From Succinivibrionaceae bacterium (GTDB taxonomy: Bacteria; Pseudomonadota; Gammaproteobacteria; Enterobacterales; Succinivibrionaceae): DNA of 7,001 nt. The position numbers and the translations under genes are program-made. Where the stretch lies: contig DMTG01000300.1 in NCBI GenBank assembly GCA_003477345.1, forward strand, positions 1 to 7,001, written 5' to 3'. Numbering within the stretch: position 1 is the stretch's first letter; every line of letters starts with the position of its first letter. Below the pieces are notes generated by a model. The model was not told the DNA's origin. It saw only the letters and a program-made list of their open reading frames with translations, and did not search any database. This document shows, piece by piece, positions 6,574-7,001 of this stretch.

Positions 6574-6579
6574 TTCCTT
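6574..6579 (-). promoter_or_regulatory. Ribosome binding site of trbC
   Basis: The minus strand reads AAGGAA, five bases before the trbC ATG, within the 27-base trbB-trbC gap. It is a good Shine-Dalgarno match and supports the ATG at 6566-6568. It is stronger than the sites before trbD, trbE, trbF and trbG, which fits the need for many pilin subunits. Confidence 0.7.
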
Positions 6580-6595
6580 ATTTATAAAGTGGTTA

Positions 6596-7001
6596 CTAAA
6601 GGTTTTTTAAATAGATAATTGAGTCTATCTGTCTTTGTGGATAGGGTTTTAGAATAATCAGACAGTCGAGGGCGTCTTTTATCAGCGCAGAAAGATTCTT
6701 AGGCGCTTTCGGATGACGGCCTGCCATAAGTTCCAGGCGGTTTAAGGCCTCAGCTCTGTCGCCTGCATGCATGGTGGAAAGTCCGCCTTTGTGGCCGGTG
6801 CAGTAAATGTCGAGCATATCAAGGGCCTCCTGGCCTCTTATTTCTCCTACGACAAGTCTCTGCGGTCTAAGCCTGAGCGAGCTTCTGAGCAGCAAAGACA
6901 TATCGGCATCTTTGGCTGTATAAAGACAGAGGTGATTTTTCATGGTAAGTTTTAATTCTTCGGTGTCCTCAATACTGATTACTCTCTCATCAGGAGAGGA
7001 C
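6596..7001 (-). CDS. trbB: TrbB, VirB11-family conjugation ATPase (partial, 3' part only)
   Basis: The frame is open to the right edge of the window, so only the last 134 residues are visible; RP4 TrbB is about 320 residues. An ATG at 6941-6943 is internal, because 19 in-frame codons precede it and encode the conserved ERVISIEDTEEL segment. In the visible part the motifs run in VirB11 order: that Asp-box segment (residues 5-16), the Walker B-like RLVVGEIRG (48-56) and the His box TGHKGGLSTMHAG (68-80). Walker A must lie beyond the edge. VirB11 proteins form cytoplasmic hexameric ATPases that work with VirB4 in pilus assembly and substrate transfer. The gene ends with TAG 27 bases before trbC, as the first visible gene of the operon. 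The family call is firm; TrbB specifically follows from motif wording and the trbC-D-E neighbours. Confidence 0.95.
   Translation of the reverse strand, partial: SSPDERVISIEDTEELKLTMKNHLCLYTAKDADMSLLLRSSLRLRPQRLVVGEIRGQEALDMLDIYCTGHKGGLSTMHAGDRAEALNRLELMAGRHPKAPKNLSALIKDALDCLIILKPYPQRQIDSIIYLKNL

Noticed and set aside
6596..6943. trbB as a short complete gene starting at the ATG at 6943
   Set aside because: The frame continues upstream to the window edge and encodes the conserved ERVISIEDTEEL segment, so the ATG is internal.

Overview
The window is one continuous block of a conjugative DNA-transfer apparatus: the mating-pair-formation genes of a P-type (RP4/IncP-like trb) type IV secretion system. 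All eight genes lie on the minus strand, so transcription runs from the right edge (7001) to the left edge (1). In transcription order they are trbB (3' part only), trbC, trbD, trbE, trbF, trbG, a trbH-position gene and trbI. Gaps are 11 to 47 bases, and the last three genes overlap, so this looks like one polycistronic operon. No stretch of 300 bases lacks a gene. I see no RNA gene, insertion sequence, CRISPR array, origin of transfer or operon promoter; the promoter should lie beyond the right edge.

How the parts work together (family knowledge): TrbB (VirB11 ATPase) and TrbE (VirB4 ATPase) power assembly and transfer from the cytoplasmic face. TrbC (VirB2) is the pilin and TrbD (VirB3) a small inner-membrane partner of TrbE. 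TrbF (VirB8) is the periplasmic scaffold. TrbG (VirB9), the TrbH-position protein (VirB7-like lipoprotein candidate) and TrbI (VirB10) should form the core channel through the periplasm to the outer membrane. The VirB5-like (TrbJ) and VirB6-like (TrbL) components are absent from the window. Because F-G-H-I follow E directly, as in RP4, J-K-L are expected just past the left edge.

Region by region: 6596-7001 trbB 3' end; 6041-6568 trbC; 5994-6040 intercistronic gap with a strong hairpin; 5670-5993 trbD; 3112-5652 trbE; 2405-3100 trbF; 1565-2377 trbG; 1297-1590 trbH-like; 2-1300 trbI.

The host is probably a proteobacterium, because this trb family and its gene order are typical of proteobacterial plasmids and integrative elements, and because strong AGGAGG ribosome sites and Gram-negative envelope proteins are present. 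By eye the base composition is moderate, well below that of RP4 itself, so this is a divergent relative rather than a classical IncP plasmid. Genus, and plasmid versus integrated element, cannot be decided from this window.

The most interesting points are a predicted 78-residue cyclic pilin core in TrbC with an unusually long C-terminal propeptide, a hairpin directly after the pilin gene, and a re-assigned TTG start for the TrbH-position lipoprotein candidate.
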